From the NCBI GenBank assembly GCA_944332185.1, contig CALVJJ010000008.1:1-46999 (forward strand): a stretch of DNA of 46,999 nt, read 5' to 3'. The notes beneath the pieces are model-generated. The model searched no databases. It was not told where the DNA came from and saw only the letters and a program-made list of their open reading frames with translations. The translations under genes were made by a program, and so were the position numbers. Below, in pieces: positions 17,079 through 25,562 of the stretch (its first letter is position 1; every line of letters starts with the position of its first letter). The DNA is from an uncultured Clostridia bacterium. Lineage in GTDB: Bacteria > Bacillota > Clostridia > Christensenellales > UBA1242.

Positions 17079-20000
17079 ATGAAAGATTTTGTGCATCTAC
17101 ATGTTCATACAGAGTTTAGTTTGCTAGATGGTGCAGCAAGAATAAGTAAACTTGTTAAAGTAGCCAAAGAATATGGTATGAAAGCCTTAGCCATTACCGA
17201 TCATGGGAATATGTATGGGGCAGTCACATTCTTTGATGAATGTAAAAAAGTAGGGATCAAACCTATTTTTGGCTGCGAATGTTATCTAGTTGAAGATCAT
17301 TTGCTAAAATCTGCAGGGATAAAAAACAATCACTTAATTTTGCTTGCCAAGAATGAACAAGGGTACTTGAATCTTGCAAAACTCAATGCTATTGCCTTTA
17401 AAGAAGGTATGTACTATGGAAAGGCTAGAATTGATTATGAGATGCTGGAAAAATATCATGATGGACTAATTTGTTTAAGTGCTTGTCTTGCTGGCCCGAT
17501 TCCTCGAGCAATTTTGCAAAATGATTTTGAAAAAGCAGAAAAATTGGTACAGTATTTTAAGGATTTGTTTGGTGATGATTTTTATCTAGAATTACAAAAT
17601 CATCATATGGAAGAACAAATGCTTGTCAATAGGTATTTACGAGAATATTCCAAAAAATATGATATAAAAACCGTTGCCACCAACGATGTACATTACATCT
17701 ATAAAGAAGATAGTGATATTCAAGATGTTTTACTTTGTATCCAAACAGGGAAAACGGTAGATGATCCAGATAGAATGAGAATGCCAGAGGGAGAGTGGTA
17801 TTTTAAGACTTATGACCAGATGGCAGAAGTATTGCCAAATGATCTAGATGCACTGGATAGAACAGTAGAAATTGCTGATAAATGTAACTATGAATTTGAA
17901 TATGGACATTATCATTTCCCTAGATACATACCAGAAAATGGTGATGATCCAGAAACCTATATGAAAAAACTCATTGAAGAAGGGGTGCAAAAAAAATACG
18001 GTGGCTATACCGATCAAATTCGTAATAGAATTGATTATGAATTTAGTATTTTGCACAAGATGAGTTTCGTAGAATATTATCTAATTGTTTGGGATTATAT
18101 CAATGCCGCAAGAAAAATGGGTATTTCTGTTGGACCAGGACGTGGGAGTGGTGCAGGTTCGATTATAGCATATCTTATTGGTATTACCAACATAGATCCC
18201 CTAAAATATGGACTCTTCTTTGAAAGATTCTTGAATCCAGAGCGTGTCAGTGCGCCAGACTTTGATGTGGACTTTGAAGATAGTAGAAGGCAAGAAGTTA
18301 TTGACTACGTTCGTAGAAAATATGGAGATGATCGAGTTGTCAAAATCATCACGTTTGGTACTATGGCAGCAAAGAACGCTATTAAAGATGTGGGACGGGC
18401 TATGCGTGTACCATATAGTGAAACAGATAAAGTCACCAAAGCCATTCCTAGTTCTATTACTAGACCAAATATTATTCAAAAAGCTTTTGGTATCAATCGA
18501 AAACCAGAAGAACCAGATCAATCAGTACCAGAACTTGTAGAAATGTATCAAAATAATCCTGATATTAAAAAGGTTATTGATGTTGCATACAAACTAGAAG
18601 ATATGCCAAGACAAACAGGTATTCATGCTTGTGGTGTCATTATTGGAGCCGGTGTTCTAGAAAATATGATTCCATTATCTCGTAATGGCGAAGATATGAC
18701 AACCCAGTTTACAGGACCACAAATGGAGCATTTGGGACATCTAAAGATGGACTTTTTGGGTCTTAGAAACTTGTCTGATATCAAGATGGCTATTGAATAT
18801 GTAAAACAAAATCATGGCGTAGATATAGATTTTGATAAAATGTCTTATGATGATCCTAATGTGTTTAAGCTAATTTCGACAGGGAATACCAAAGCCATAT
18901 TCCAACTAGAATCTGCTGGATTTCAAAAATTCATGAAGGAACTAAGACCAACCTGTATTGAAGATATTATAGCAGGGGTGAGTTTGTATCGACCAGGGCC
19001 AATGGATTTTATTCCAAGATATGTGCACAACAAACACAATCCAGAAGATGTTACGTATGCACACCCTATTTTGGAAGCAACATTAAAAGAAACCTATGGT
19101 GTAATTGTCTATCAAGAACAAGTGATGCGTGTCGTACAAGATATGGCTGGATACACTTTAGGACAAGCAGATAATGTGCGTCGTATCATGGGTAAAAAAC
19201 AAAAAGACAAAATGCCTGCAGAAAAGGAAAAATTCTTAAAAGGGGCTAGTGAGCGAGGGGTAGATACAGCGATTGCTGAACAAGTTTGGGCAGAAATGGC
19301 AAACTTCGCTTCTTATGCCTTCAACAAATCTCATGCGGCAGCATATAGTTATGTGACTTATCAAACGGCGTATTTGAAATGCTATTATGAACCAGAATTT
19401 TTGACGTCAGTCTTAAATAACCGTATTACCAATATGGACGAAATCAAAAATTATGTTGCATATTGTAGAGAAGAAGGAATAGAGATTTTGCCACCAAATA
19501 TCAATAAAAGCCAAACATATTTTTCTGTGAGTAAAGATGGAAAAATACGTTTTGGATTAGGAGCTTTAAAGAATGTTGGTATTGCGTTAGTAGACGATAT
19601 TATTCAAGAACGAAACGAACATGGTGAGTATAAAGATATTCAAGATTTTATCAATCGTATGGGAGATACAGCTATTAACAAACGTTGTATTGAAAGTATG
19701 ATTTTAAGTGGGGCTTTTGATTGTTTTGGAAAACATAGAAGTCAACTCATGCGTGTGTATCCAGATATTATCAATCAAATGACAAGTGATAAGAAAAATC
19801 GTGCTACAGGACAATTTTCCTTATTTGATACCTTACTAAAAGAAGATGTTGTCAATAAAGTAGAATATCCTGCTATTGCAGAATTTGATGACGAGACCAA
19901 ATTAAAAATGGAAAAGGAAGTGGTTGGTATTTATTTAAGTGGACACCCACTAGATAAATATTCTTATAAATTTAAGACATACAACTTAACAGCTGATATG

Positions 20001-20579
20001 ATGCAACCTGTCGAGCAAGAAATAGAAAGTGTAGATGATGACCAAACAGAGCAAGAGTTTGATCGCATTGAAGATGGTATGGAAGTAACTTGTGGGGGAA
20101 TGATCACAGAGGTTAAAAAACTGATGACAAAAGTTGGCAATAAGGAAATGGCTTTTGGAAAACTAGAAGATCTCTATGGTACGATTGAACTTACCTTTTT
20201 CCCGAATGTTTTTGCGAAAGTAAAATCGATGGTGGCAGTAGAAAAACTAGTCACCATTATAGGAAAAGTCAATATTCGTACAGGAGAGATCCCAACAGTA
20301 CTTGTGGATCAAGTCATTCCTTGGGACACAGAAGATAAGGTACAACCTACCGTACAGGAAAAACCTAAAAAATTGTATCTAAAATATGATACAACCAATT
20401 TGGGACTACATGAACAAATCATGGATACCTTAAAAAGTTATCCGGGTAGTACAGATGTGATTGTCAAATGCAGTGTCACCAATCATGCCTATCAACTAGG
20501 TGTTAAGATCAATCCCGATAGTTTTGTGATCAATGAATTACACGCATATATTCCAGATCAATATATCAAATTATGTTAA
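17079..20579 (+). CDS. dnaE: DNA polymerase III subunit alpha, DnaE type
   Basis: Replicative DNA polymerase catalytic subunit, 1166 residues. The N-terminal PHP domain starts FVHLHVHTEFSLLDG and keeps metal-site motifs (TDHGNMYG, NDVHY). The polymerase core shows GPGRGSGAGSIIAY, the catalytic Asp pair in PDFDVDFED, GTMAAKNAIKDVGR, RQTGIHACGVI, QLESAGFQ and SLYRPGPM. Helix-hairpin-helix and OB-fold regions follow (EVTCGGMITEVKKL near 1000). There is no exonuclease insertion, so it is DnaE and not PolC. SD AAGGAGAAGGG precedes ATG. A TTGACA lies at about 17028, but no -10 box lies at proper distance, so I do not call a promoter. A terminator follows. Confidence 0.97.
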   Translation: MKDFVHLHVHTEFSLLDGAARISKLVKVAKEYGMKALAITDHGNMYGAVTFFDECKKVGIKPIFGCECYLVEDHLLKSAGIKNNHLILLAKNEQGYLNLAKLNAIAFKEGMYYGKARIDYEMLEKYHDGLICLSACLAGPIPRAILQNDFEKAEKLVQYFKDLFGDDFYLELQNHHMEEQMLVNRYLREYSKKYDIKTVATNDVHYIYKEDSDIQDVLLCIQTGKTVDDPDRMRMPEGEWYFKTYDQMAEVLPNDLDALDRTVEIADKCNYEFEYGHYHFPRYIPENGDDPETYMKKLIEEGVQKKYGGYTDQIRNRIDYEFSILHKMSFVEYYLIVWDYINAARKMGISVGPGRGSGAGSIIAYLIGITNIDPLKYGLFFERFLNPERVSAPDFDVDFEDSRRQEVIDYVRRKYGDDRVVKIITFGTMAAKNAIKDVGRAMRVPYSETDKVTKAIPSSITRPNIIQKAFGINRKPEEPDQSVPELVEMYQNNPDIKKVIDVAYKLEDMPRQTGIHACGVIIGAGVLENMIPLSRNGEDMTTQFTGPQMEHLGHLKMDFLGLRNLSDIKMAIEYVKQNHGVDIDFDKMSYDDPNVFKLISTGNTKAIFQLESAGFQKFMKELRPTCIEDIIAGVSLYRPGPMDFIPRYVHNKHNPEDVTYAHPILEATLKETYGVIVYQEQVMRVVQDMAGYTLGQADNVRRIMGKKQKDKMPAEKEKFLKGASERGVDTAIAEQVWAEMANFASYAFNKSHAAAYSYVTYQTAYLKCYYEPEFLTSVLNNRITNMDEIKNYVAYCREEGIEILPPNINKSQTYFSVSKDGKIRFGLGALKNVGIALVDDIIQERNEHGEYKDIQDFINRMGDTAINKRCIESMILSGAFDCFGKHRSQLMRVYPDIINQMTSDKKNRATGQFSLFDTLLKEDVVNKVEYPAIAEFDDETKLKMEKEVVGIYLSGHPLDKYSYKFKTYNLTADMMQPVEQEIESVDDDQTEQEFDRIEDGMEVTCGGMITEVKKLMTKVGNKEMAFGKLEDLYGTIELTFFPNVFAKVKSMVAVEKLVTIIGKVNIRTGEIPTVLVDQVIPWDTEDKVQPTVQEKPKKLYLKYDTTNLGLHEQIMDTLKSYPGSTDVIVKCSVTNHAYQLGVKINPDSFVINELHAYIPDQYIKLC

Positions 20580-20609
20580 AAATACTCTTTTCAAAAGAGT
20601 ATTTTTTTT
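20578..20609 (+). terminator. Intrinsic terminator after dnaE
   Basis: AAAAATACTCTTTT / AAAAGAGTATTTTT around a central C, followed by more T. It overlaps the stop codon. Confidence 0.9.
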
Positions 20610-20615
20610 ATTTGG

Positions 20616-20645
20616 TTGGCATAATCCAAAAAAATAGTGTATACT
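20616..20645 (+). promoter_or_regulatory. SigA-type promoter for pfkA
   Basis: TTGGCA (20616-20621), 18-base spacer, TATACT (20640-20645). Confidence 0.7.
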
Positions 20646-20666
20646 ACTTGTAATATGGAGATCGAT

Positions 20667-21632
20667 ATGAAAAAATTAGGAATTTTATGTAGTGGTGGAG
20701 ATAGTCAGGGTATGAATGCTTGCATCAAGACCATTGTGAATTGTTGTCATCATGCAGGGATTACACCTGTTGGTATTTATTATGGGTATGAAGGATTGCT
20801 ATCAAGTAGTTTTAAAGAGATAAGCAATGAAGAAGTGGCTAGTATTGGACTATTGGGGGGCACATATTTAAAAACGTCAAGATGCCCAGAATTTTTTGAT
20901 ATCAAAAATGTGGAAATAGGGGCGAACAATTTAAAAAAAGCAAGGATTGATGCTTTGGTTGTGATTGGAGGCAATGGCTCTTATAAAGGAGCATACGATT
21001 TGCAAAAATTTGGAGTGTCATTGATTTGTATTCCAGGAACGATTGATAATGATCTGTTTTATACAGATATGTCTTTAGGTTTTGATACAGCTGTATCCAA
21101 TGCTGTATGGGCTGTGGATAATATCAAACAATCTATGTTTTCCAATAACAGAGTGTTGGTTGTCAAAGTTATGGGAAGAAAATGTGGACATATTGCTTTA
21201 CACGTTGCGACTGTTTGTAATGCTAGCAGTCTTGTTGTGCTAGAATGTCCAAAACAACTAACAGATATTATAAAAGATGTCAAAAATGCCTTAGAGTTAG
21301 GGGTGGTAAGTCCTGTAGTTGTGATGAATGAAAGTGTGCCTTTTTCTTTAGATGAAGTAAAAGATGCTATTGAAAAAGCCTTAGATATCGAAGTTCGTTG
21401 TAGTGAGCTAGGCTATATCCAACGAGGAGGAACACCAAGTGTAAAAGATAGACAACTAGCTATTATGTGGGGTGTGAGTGCAGTAGAATGTTTTAAAAAA
21501 GGTGAGTTTGGGATTGCATTAGGCTATACCAATCATCAAGTACGTAGAGTCCCATTAGAAGAAGCTATTCATTCTGAAGATGTGTTTGATCAAGAATTGT
21601 ATCAACATTTCTTGGCACTGCATCAAAAATAA
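20667..21632 (+). CDS. pfkA: 6-phosphofructokinase, divergent
   Basis: Phosphorylates fructose 6-phosphate in glycolysis. The 321-residue protein aligns with E. coli PfkA without gaps over the first 180 residues. It keeps Gly11, Arg72, PGTIDND with catalytic Asp127 and Asp129, Arg162, MGR at 169-171 and the late GYIQRGGTPSVKDR. Gly104 points to ATP rather than pyrophosphate as donor. Odd points: the ATP/Mg motif reads GGNGS (101-105), so Asp103 is Asn, and the effector-site residues Arg21, Arg25, Arg54 and Arg154 are Lys, Asn, Asn and Lys. GGDSQGMNA replaces GGDAPGMNA. The start at 20667 follows GGAG (20657-20660) by 6 bases. No pyruvate kinase gene follows, unlike in many Firmicutes. Confidence 0.88.
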   Translation: MKKLGILCSGGDSQGMNACIKTIVNCCHHAGITPVGIYYGYEGLLSSSFKEISNEEVASIGLLGGTYLKTSRCPEFFDIKNVEIGANNLKKARIDALVVIGGNGSYKGAYDLQKFGVSLICIPGTIDNDLFYTDMSLGFDTAVSNAVWAVDNIKQSMFSNNRVLVVKVMGRKCGHIALHVATVCNASSLVVLECPKQLTDIIKDVKNALELGVVSPVVVMNESVPFSLDEVKDAIEKALDIEVRCSELGYIQRGGTPSVKDRQLAIMWGVSAVECFKKGEFGIALGYTNHQVRRVPLEEAIHSEDVFDQELYQHFLALHQK

Positions 21633-21734
21633 TTGCATAAAAGTATTGCATAGAATACAATCATAAAGTACAAAACATAAAATAAAAAGACAAAAACAAT
21701 CTAAAAAAATCCTATATCAATTTTGACAAAACAC

Positions 21735-21763
21735 TTGACAAGAGTGGATAAGTTCGGTATAAT
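21735..21763 (+). promoter_or_regulatory. Consensus promoter for rplJ-rplL
   Basis: TTGACA (21735-21740), 17-base spacer, TATAAT (21758-21763). This is the only full-consensus promoter seen in the window and it drives highly expressed genes. Confidence 0.92.
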
Positions 21764-21780
21764 AGGCACAGTTGAATAAG

Positions 21781-21890
21781 TAAAACGAAACCATAGACAG
21801 TACGTACTGTATAAGTTTAAATATCGTACCGAGGTTAGTGAGAGAGATTTTTTACCTTGCACTAACGATGGTGTAAGGTTTTATTTTTTC
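21781..21890 (+). promoter_or_regulatory. Ribosomal protein L10 leader with attenuator
   Basis: The leader before rplJ has the expected Firmicutes L10-leader layout: an upstream structured part including GTACCGAGGTTAGTGAGAGAG, then a terminator stem CCTTGCAC (21855-21862) / GTGTAAGG (21871-21878) followed by TTTTATTTTTT. TTAGTG (21835-21840) can pair with CACTAA (21860-21865), which would break the terminator; this is the antiterminator. In the known family, the L10-L7/L12 complex binds the leader and favours termination. Confidence 0.8.
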
Positions 21891-21918
21891 AAAGGAACAT
21901 TTATAAAGGAGGCTAATC

Positions 21919-22407
21919 ATGAGTGCGAATTTTGAAGCAAAGAAAGTATTGGTGGAAGAAATCAAAGAAAATTTGAAAAATTCAAAATCTGCTGTGATTC
22001 TTGATTATCGTGGACTAAATGCAGAAGAAGATACCAAACTTCGTAAGAATGCTAGAGCTAAAAACGTTATTTATAAAGTTTATAAAAATCGTTTGATGGT
22101 AAAAGCTTTGAATGAATTAGGTATTACTGGCTACAATCCTCAAGATTTTGAAGGAACAACAAGTATTGCTTTTGCACAAGACGAAGTGTCTGCTGCTAAA
22201 ATTATTAGCGATGCAAAGAAAGAATTTAACAAAATAGAAATCAAATTTGGTATTCTTGATCAAGCAGTTATTTCTAAAGAAGAAGTGGAAAAATTATCAA
22301 AGATACCTTCCAAAGAAGTACTTATTGCTATGTTGCTTGGTGGACTCAATGCACCTATGGCTGCATTATGCCGTGCATTAGATGCTATTAGCAAAAAAGA
22401 AGCATAA
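21919..22407 (+). CDS. rplJ: 50S ribosomal protein L10
   Basis: A 162-residue protein with the L10 N-terminal domain (SAVILDYRGLNAEED, VYKNRLMVKALNELG) and the C-terminal helix that binds L7/L12 dimers (IAMLLGGLNAPMAALCRALDAI). It anchors the L7/L12 stalk at the GTPase centre and is the autoregulator of this operon by family knowledge. SD AAAGGAGG lies 7 bases before ATG. Genes rplK and rplA are not upstream and rpoB is not downstream, so this unit is detached from its usual neighbours. Confidence 0.97.
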   Translation: MSANFEAKKVLVEEIKENLKNSKSAVILDYRGLNAEEDTKLRKNARAKNVIYKVYKNRLMVKALNELGITGYNPQDFEGTTSIAFAQDEVSAAKIISDAKKEFNKIEIKFGILDQAVISKEEVEKLSKIPSKEVLIAMLLGGLNAPMAALCRALDAISKKEA

Positions 22408-22442
22408 ATAACAAAATAAATTTTTAAAAAAGGAGAAAAACA

Positions 22443-22814
22443 ATGGAATTAAAAGATTTTGTAGAAGAAATTAAAAAACTTTCTGTTATGGAAGTAAGTG
22501 AATTAGTAAAAATGTTAGAAGAAGAATTTGGTGTAAGCGCTGCTGCTCCAGTTGCTATGATGGCTGGTGGTGCTGCTGATAATGCTGGTGCTGCACAAGA
22601 AAAGAGCGAATTCAATGTTGTTCTTAAAGAAGTTGGCGCTAACAAAATTGCAGTTATCAAAGTTGTTAGAGAAATCACAGGTCTTGGTTTGGGTGAAGCA
22701 AAAGCTCTTGTTGACAAAGCTCCATCTACAATCAAAGAAAATGTTCCAACAGAAGAAGCAAAAGCTATGGAAGAAAAATTCAAAGCTGCTGGCGCTACTG
22801 TTGAACTTAAATAG
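22443..22814 (+). CDS. rplL: 50S ribosomal protein L7/L12
   Basis: A 123-residue protein: an N-terminal dimerisation domain ([29 protein letters not shown]), an Ala/Gly hinge ([19 protein letters not shown]) and the C-terminal factor-binding domain ([35 protein letters not shown]). It recruits translation GTPases. SD AAAAAGGAG precedes ATG. A strong terminator follows, so rpoBC are not in this operon. Confidence 0.98.
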   Translation: MELKDFVEEIKKLSVMEVSELVKMLEEEFGVSAAAPVAMMAGGAADNAGAAQEKSEFNVVLKEVGANKIAVIKVVREITGLGLGEAKALVDKAPSTIKENVPTEEAKAMEEKFKAAGATVELK

Positions 22815-22833
22815 TCTTACTATAAATGTTCAT

Positions 22834-22862
22834 AATACGAGAGATACACTCTCGTATTTTTT
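22834..22862 (+). terminator. Intrinsic terminator after rplL
   Basis: Perfect 10-bp stem AATACGAGAG / CTCTCGTATT with a 5-base loop and T-run. Confidence 0.93.
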
Positions 22863-22873
22863 ATGACATTCGC

Positions 22874-22897
22874 CTATAGACAATGACTATAGACAAT
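22874..22897. repeat. Short tandem repeat, two units of 13 bases
   Basis: CTATAGACAAT occurs at 22874-22884 and 22887-22897 with a period of 13. It is non-coding, between the rplL and rplI terminators. Confidence 0.6.
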
Positions 22898-22959
22898 ATA
22901 TTTTTTATGATAAATGACAACATTTTTTCATACAAAGATACATAGGTAGATTGAGTGTC

Positions 22960-23001
22960 AAAAAAAATAAGATATAGGACAAACCATATATCTTGTTTTT
23001 T
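22960..23001 (-). terminator. Intrinsic terminator downstream of rplI
   Basis: AAGATATA (22969-22976) / TATATCTT (22987-22994) stem with A-run on one side and T-run on the other, so it can act on both strands. It lies 45 bases past the rplI stop. Confidence 0.7.
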
Positions 23002-23003
23002 AT

Positions 23004-23043
23004 TTATGTATTCTTTATTTATATTATGTATTCTTTATTTACA
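23004..23043. repeat. 20-bp tandem duplication spanning the rplI stop codon
   Basis: Two adjacent 20-base copies (23004-23023 and 23024-23043) differ at one position. The rplI stop codon lies in the second copy and an extra copy of the same stop context lies in the first. Confidence 0.85.
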
Positions 23044-23479
23044 TAGATTGAACATCTACTTTGATTTGGACTGTTACCGTTGGGTGTAATTTGATCTTTG
23101 CGACATATAATCCAATATTTTTGATAAGATCTAATTCAATTTTCTTTTTGTCAATGACAAATCCTAGTTTTTCTAATTGTGTAGCAACTTCTTTATTGGT
23201 TACGCTTCCAAATATCTTCCCATTATCTCCGGTTTTTACTTGTAATGTGACAGTTACATCTTGTAATTTGTTGCCTAACTCTACTGCGGCAAGACGTTCT
23301 TGTTCTTTGTGATAAGCTTGTGAAGATTTTGCTTGATTGGCTTCACTGATGGCTTTTTCACTGCCAGCGATTGCAAGTTTGTTAGGAATCAAATAATTAC
23401 TAGCATATCCATCGCTAACAGATACAACATCACCTTTTTTACCAATATTTTTGACATCTTTTAGTAATACTATTTTCAT
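23039..23479 (-). CDS. rplI: 50S ribosomal protein L9
   Basis: A 146-residue protein beginning MKIVLLKDVKNIGKKGDVVSV, the N-terminal rRNA-binding domain of L9 with GYASNYLIPNKLA. A long connecting helix (about 40-75) leads to the C-terminal domain (TGDNGKIFGSVTNKEVA). L9 binds near the base of the L1 stalk. SD AAAGGAGC precedes ATG at 23479. It stands alone with its own promoter, whereas in many Firmicutes it neighbours a GdpP-type DHH phosphodiesterase gene and dnaB. A 20-base tandem duplication covers its 3' end. Confidence 0.97.
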   Translation of the reverse strand: MKIVLLKDVKNIGKKGDVVSVSDGYASNYLIPNKLAIAGSEKAISEANQAKSSQAYHKEQERLAAVELGNKLQDVTVTLQVKTGDNGKIFGSVTNKEVATQLEKLGFVIDKKKIELDLIKNIGLYVAKIKLHPTVTVQIKVDVQSM

Positions 23480-23503
23480 AAAAGCTCCTTTTTTTCTGTC
23501 TAT

Positions 23504-23532
23504 AGTGTAGCAATCTTATCCAAAAAAGTCAA
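23504..23532 (-). promoter_or_regulatory. SigA-type promoter for rplI
   Basis: On the reverse strand: TTGACT (23532-23527), 17-base spacer, TACACT (23509-23504). Confidence 0.75.
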
Positions 23533-23598
23533 ACTACCTAATGCATTTTGTATAATTTTTCTTTTTTTGCAAATGCTAGTAAAAAAAGGATATACTTT

Positions 23599-23919
23599 AT
23601 GGATTTAAAATGTAAAAAACTAAATTGTGTATACAATAAAAAATATAGTTGTAAAAGAAAAAATATAGTGATTTCTTCTAAAGATGAATGTCATAGTTAT
23701 CAAGAATGTAAAGAATATCGAAAAGGGCAAGATCAAGATAGTAGTCTAACGATGTTTGAGGCAGCACCTAGTTTTGAACCATTTCGACATAGTAAAACAG
23801 TAGATATACAATGCCATGACAAAGATTGTTTGTTTAATTGTCATAAAGTCTGCCAAGCAAATGGAATTACGATTTCTCATGGAAAGCACGCTATTTGCCT
23901 AACAGAAGTAAAAAAATAG
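23599..23919 (+). CDS. Protein with two DUF1540 cysteine domains
   Basis: A 106-residue protein. Two copies of a small Cys pattern are visible: LKCKKLNCVYNKKYSCKR at residues 3-20 with a later ECHSYQEC, and IQCHDKDCLFNCHKVCQ at about 74-90 followed by NGITISHG. The C-x4-C-x-x-N-x3-C spacing matches DUF1540, a putative metal-binding domain found in Clostridia and Bacilli, function unknown. ATG at 23599 is chosen because AAGGA lies 8 bases upstream and the first domain begins at once. It is divergent from rplI and converges with the zinc peptidase genes. A TATAAT at 23551-23556 lacks a good -35. Confidence 0.75.
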   Translation: MDLKCKKLNCVYNKKYSCKRKNIVISSKDECHSYQECKEYRKGQDQDSSLTMFEAAPSFEPFRHSKTVDIQCHDKDCLFNCHKVCQANGITISHGKHAICLTEVKK

Positions 23920-23921
23920 AT

Positions 23922-23951
23922 AAAAAAAGCATCTTGATAGATGCTTTTTTT
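23922..23951. terminator. Bidirectional intrinsic terminator
   Basis: AAAAAAGCATC / GATGCTTTTTT with TTGATA loop. It serves the forward DUF1540 gene and also overlaps the stop codon of the converging reverse-strand peptidase gene. Confidence 0.9.
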
Positions 23952-24666
23952 AATTATCATTCCTTGTGATCATTAGTAAATAAATAAGTATTCTTAAGAA
24001 TTCTACTGCATTATATAAGAAACTTGCAATGTAGGTAAGGGCTGCAGCACTCAGTACTTTTTTCGCACCATTGAGTTCTTGAGGGGTTAATTCTTGGCTA
24101 TCTTTTAGGTAGCGCAATGCTCTTTGACTAGCATTAAATTCTACAGGTAAAGTAATTAAACTGATAAGCATAGATAGAGCATAGATTGCTGTAAAAATCA
24201 TGACTAAATACACACCCACATTCCCAGAAGTAGGAATAAAGATGGCAAGTAAAATACTAAGTATCAGTAAAGGGAAAAATGACTTTGATACAATATTAGA
24301 TACATGAATGACCAAATGTCTAAGACGTAAAGGTATATAATTTTGATGATCTTGCAAAGCATGTCCAGCTTCATGGGCAGCAACACCAATAGCAGCAATG
24401 GACGTGGATTCATAATTTGATTCTGATAGCGCAAGTACCTTATGTTTACTATCATAATAATCGGTTAGTGTGCCCGGAACTTTTTTAATGGTCACATTCT
24501 TAAGTCCAGCTGTATCTAAAATGGTTCGTGCCACCTCTAAGGCTGTGCGATTTTTGGTAGTGTTGACTTGAGAAAATGTTTTATACACTGTGTGGACTTT
24601 TGTTTGGGCATATCCTGCGAGAATAATGACAGGAATCAACACCAAACATAACAATAAATATAACAT
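23950..24666 (-). CDS. YugP-type neutral zinc metallopeptidase (copy A)
   Basis: A 238-residue membrane protease of the Zn_peptidase_2 (YugP) family. It has an N-terminal membrane segment (residues 1-20), the zinc-binding HEAGHALQDH in the middle, and hydrophobic segments at about 127-170 and near the C-terminus. LPVEFNASQRAL is the conserved family motif after the membrane segments, and AAALTYIASFL matches the family C-terminus. The substrate is unknown. SD AGGAG lies inside the end of the upstream paralogue, so the two are translationally coupled. It ends in a shared terminator. Confidence 0.9.
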   Translation of the reverse strand: MLYLLLCLVLIPVIILAGYAQTKVHTVYKTFSQVNTTKNRTALEVARTILDTAGLKNVTIKKVPGTLTDYYDSKHKVLALSESNYESTSIAAIGVAAHEAGHALQDHQNYIPLRLRHLVIHVSNIVSKSFFPLLILSILLAIFIPTSGNVGVYLVMIFTAIYALSMLISLITLPVEFNASQRALRYLKDSQELTPQELNGAKKVLSAAALTYIASFLYNAVEFLRILIYLLMITRNDN

Positions 24667-24674
24667 AACTACTC

Positions 24675-25376
24675 CTATAATTGTAATAAATTTCGAATGG
24701 TAGAGGTAAAGATAAAAATACCATCAAACAATCCAGCAATATATGTTTGTGCTGCTGTATTTAATAATTTTTTTGCATTTTTATATTCTTTAGGGGATAA
24801 GATTTGATATTCGGTCAGTAGTGCCAAACCTCTTTTACTAGCATCATATTCTACCGGAATATTTGATATTTTTAAGGTAATATTACATAAGAATAAAGCT
24901 AAAGCAATGTATAAACAAATTAGTCCTCCAAGAGTGTGCCAATTCGTAGCATATAGCAACAGACCTAAAAAGAATAATGGTAAAATAAAACAATTCGTAA
25001 AACGGGTGATCTTTAACAAAATATAATTACAATTAAATTTTGTTTGATTGGTTTTATGTTGCAAAGCATGTCCAAATTCATGAGCAACAATGGTTAAACT
25101 TGCTAAACTTTTTTCATCTGCGACAGCATTAGACAGTACCAATACTTTTTGCTTGATGTAGTAGGCATCTGCTAGTTTGTGGTCTGTACGAGCAAATTGC
25201 AGATCTTCTAATCCTAATTCATGACGCAAATAAAAAGCTAATGTTTTTCCATCAATGCCTTTTGTGTTAGGGATACGTATGTATTTTTGATATGTTTTGA
25301 TCATACGATCTCTTGCTGTTAAGGTAAAAAGTAGAACAATAACGAATATGACAATGAATGCAATAATAATATACAT
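24675..25376 (-). CDS. YugP-type neutral zinc metallopeptidase (copy B)
   Basis: A 233-residue paralogue of the next gene, with the same order: N-terminal membrane segment (MYIIIAFIVIFVIVLLF), zinc motif HEFGHALQHK, two to three hydrophobic segments, then IPVEYDASKRGL and AAQTYIAGLFD. The start at 25376 is chosen because AGGAG lies 6 bases upstream; a longer in-frame start at 25439 lies inside the -35 box of the promoter. The two copies differ widely outside the motifs, so the duplication is not recent. Confidence 0.9.
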   Translation of the reverse strand: MYIIIAFIVIFVIVLLFTLTARDRMIKTYQKYIRIPNTKGIDGKTLAFYLRHELGLEDLQFARTDHKLADAYYIKQKVLVLSNAVADEKSLASLTIVAHEFGHALQHKTNQTKFNCNYILLKITRFTNCFILPLFFLGLLLYATNWHTLGGLICLYIALALFLCNITLKISNIPVEYDASKRGLALLTEYQILSPKEYKNAKKLLNTAAQTYIAGLFDGIFIFTSTIRNLLQL

Positions 25377-25409
25377 ACTATCTCCTATATCTTGTACAAT
25401 ACTATTTGT

Positions 25410-25439
25410 ATTATACAAAAAGAAACCCTTTCCTGTCAA
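25410..25439 (-). promoter_or_regulatory. SigA-type promoter for the tandem zinc peptidases
   Basis: On the reverse strand: TTGACA (25439-25434), 18-base spacer, TATAAT (25415-25410). Confidence 0.85.
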
Positions 25440-25562
25440 TGAATGTCATCTTGTAATTGGAAAATGTACGATAAAACCTTATGAGTATGATTAGACATGA
25501 AAGGGAACTATAAAGTTAGGAAAAGTAGACAACAGTAAAATGAAATATCTAAGTATTTAGTA

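Noticed and set aside
22964-23043. A CRISPR-like or phase-variable repeat near rplI
   Set aside because: There are only two copies, adjacent and without spacers. It is a simple tandem duplication.
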